From the NCBI GenBank assembly GCA_902494605.1, contig CABUUG010000117.1, positions 1 to 5,701 of the forward strand: 5,701 nucleotides of DNA. The letters run 5' to 3'. Under the pieces are notes generated by a model. That model did not search any database and was not told the DNA's origin. It worked only from the letters and a program-made list of their open reading frames with translations. Made by a program: the position numbers and the translations under genes. This stretch comes from an uncultured Collinsella sp. Its GTDB lineage: Bacteria; Actinomycetota; Coriobacteriia; Coriobacteriales; Coriobacteriaceae. Of this stretch, positions 4,755-5,701 are shown piece by piece; the stretch's first letter is position 1; each line of letters begins with the position of its first letter.

Positions 4755-5701
4755 CTAGAAGCACCAAGCCGGGCAGACGAAACTCGAACCCGCCGCAAAG
4801 TTGCTATCCCCGGGAAAGCCGTCGTTTCCGACGCTTCCGAAGAACACAGAATACTGCGGATGCAGCGAACGCTCCCACCACTCGCCGCGCGCCGGCAACG
4901 TCAGGCAATCGTTGTCCCCATTGTTATTGATATCCTTATCCCTGAAAGCCTCGTACTGGGTGCCCTCTTTGCCAATCCAAGGATACTCAGACCAGCCGAA
5001 GCTGATTTGGGGGGTCTCGACGATCTCGGAGTAGCTGAGCAGGAACAGTTTGTCGGTTGTTGCTGTGATGGCGGCATTCTTGTCGGCTCCGTCGACGTTA
5101 TTCGTCAGCTTCCTGACCGGTTTCACCTTGGACTGGAAGTCTGAGGGCATCAGGTTCCAGATCTCGCCGGAGTTCATCTTCGCGCGGAGCTCGCACTTCT
5201 CCCATCCGCCGACGGCGGTATTATCGGCATTCATGAGATATTTGCCAATTGCTTCGTTCTTGGTCAAGAACGTAAGACCAGCCTTGCCCGAGCCGTCGGC
5301 CAAATCATCATGGTTGATGCCGATAATCTTATACTCGAGCGTCTTGCCGTCGGTGAGCTTCATCGTGAACTTGGTGCCGGCATCCATGGCGGCCTTCGCC
5401 TTGGCGTACGCCGGCGATGCCTCGCCCTTGGCGGCGATATCCTCGGCGACCGCCTTCTGCTCATCAAGCGTCCAGTCCTTCGCGTCCTTGGCCACAGCCG
5501 CCTGAACGGTCGCGGAATCGGCCCCGGCGGAGCCTCCGCCGAATGCGCCGCCGCCCTCCATGCCTCCATTAGTCCCGCTATTGAGTGTGTTGCCGACCAG
5601 GTTGAACTGGTTTCGGATGGCTCCGGCCACGCCGGGCCCCGCGAACACGATTACCAATCCGATGACCGCGATAATCAGGACGTACTCGATGATTGACTGT
5701 C
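4755..5701 (-). CDS. Flp/type IVb prepilin-like protein with C-terminal DUF6273-like domain (5' end outside window)
   Basis: The frame is open from the right edge (first full codon 5699-5697) to TAG at 4757-4755, showing 314 residues. The visible N-terminus QSIIEYVLIIAVIGLVIVFA is a prepilin hydrophobic helix with the Flp signature of Glu5-Tyr6; the cut codon before it reads xGA, compatible with the Gly (GGA) of a prepilin peptidase site G|xxxxEY. A TTG at 5657 lies inside this helix and is not the start. RNQFN, a Gly-rich linker (about 45-60) and an Ala/Lys-rich helical region (about 62-106) follow. Residues about 108-314 resemble DUF6273: GGWEKCELRAKMN (164-176), TTDKLFLLS (214-222), GEWWERS (272-278) and the terminal SSFVCPAWCF. 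Four Cys (169, 265, 309, 313) could form disulfides. Processing by a Tad-type prepilin peptidase and surface display are inferred. No pilus assembly genes are in view. It is transcribed against the operon and ends at the terminator at 4722-4690. Confidence 0.85.
   Translation of the reverse strand, partial: QSIIEYVLIIAVIGLVIVFAGPGVAGAIRNQFNLVGNTLNSGTNGGMEGGGAFGGGSAGADSATVQAAVAKDAKDWTLDEQKAVAEDIAAKGEASPAYAKAKAAMDAGTKFTMKLTDGKTLEYKIIGINHDDLADGSGKAGLTFLTKNEAIGKYLMNADNTAVGGWEKCELRAKMNSGEIWNLMPSDFQSKVKPVRKLTNNVDGADKNAAITATTDKLFLLSYSEIVETPQISFGWSEYPWIGKEGTQYEAFRDKDINNNGDNDCLTLPARGEWWERSLHPQYSVFFGSVGNDGFPGDSNFAAGSSFVCPAWCF

Noticed and set aside
4507..4767. Possible 86-residue minus-strand protein
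   Set aside because: It overlaps the end of the pilin-like gene and runs through its terminator hairpin; no ribosome binding site or domain is visible.
4770..4800. T-arm-like CTCGAACCC suggesting a tRNA fragment or attachment-site copy
   Set aside because: The flanking stem does not pair and the bases encode the conserved C-terminus of the minus-strand protein; no match to the tRNA-Pro 3' end extends beyond a few bases.
4731..5696. Plus-strand open frames opposite the pilin-like gene (4731-5144, 5050-5505, 5310-5696)
   Set aside because: The minus strand encodes a continuous protein with prepilin and DUF6273-like motifs; the plus frames are antisense shadows.

Overview
The window looks like chromosomal DNA of a GC-rich actinobacterium. 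The gene content (a Nif3 / zinc-ribbon pair, CoaBC, a Flp-type pilin fused to a DUF6273-like domain) and codon use suggest a gut Coriobacteriia member, with Collinsella the best guess. That taxonomic call is inference from style and content, not from a marker gene.

Positions 1-4069 form a tightly packed plus-strand housekeeping run: the 3' end of ribulose-phosphate 3-epimerase (rpe), a NifS/IscS-type cysteine desulfurase, a Nif3-like dinuclear-metal protein, a coiled-coil/zinc-ribbon protein and the bifunctional CoA biosynthesis enzyme CoaBC. Junctions are 6 nt (rpe/desulfurase), ATGA overlaps of 4 nt (desulfurase/nif3 and nif3/zinc ribbon) and 2 nt (zinc ribbon/coaBC), so one polycistronic and largely translationally coupled transcript is likely. 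It combines pentose phosphate metabolism, sulfur mobilisation (Fe-S clusters or tRNA thiolation) and coenzyme A synthesis with two conserved proteins of unclear function. A tRNA-Pro(GGG) follows with its own probable promoter and a strong intrinsic terminator (4238-4266). No terminator is visible between coaBC and the tRNA.

Positions 4267-4689 are a gene-free, AT-richer gap between two converging transcription units. It is unusually rich in dyads and short repeats and holds no convincing ORF.

From the right edge to 4755, on the minus strand, lies a 5'-truncated gene. Its visible N-terminus is a Flp/type IVb prepilin hydrophobic segment with the EY signature, followed by a Gly-rich linker and a DUF6273-like domain ending VCPAWCF. 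A minus-strand intrinsic terminator (4722-4690) closes it. This pilin-like surface protein is the most interesting item: it suggests a large domain displayed through a Tad/Flp-type apparatus, with a C-terminal segment that may be variable among paralogues.
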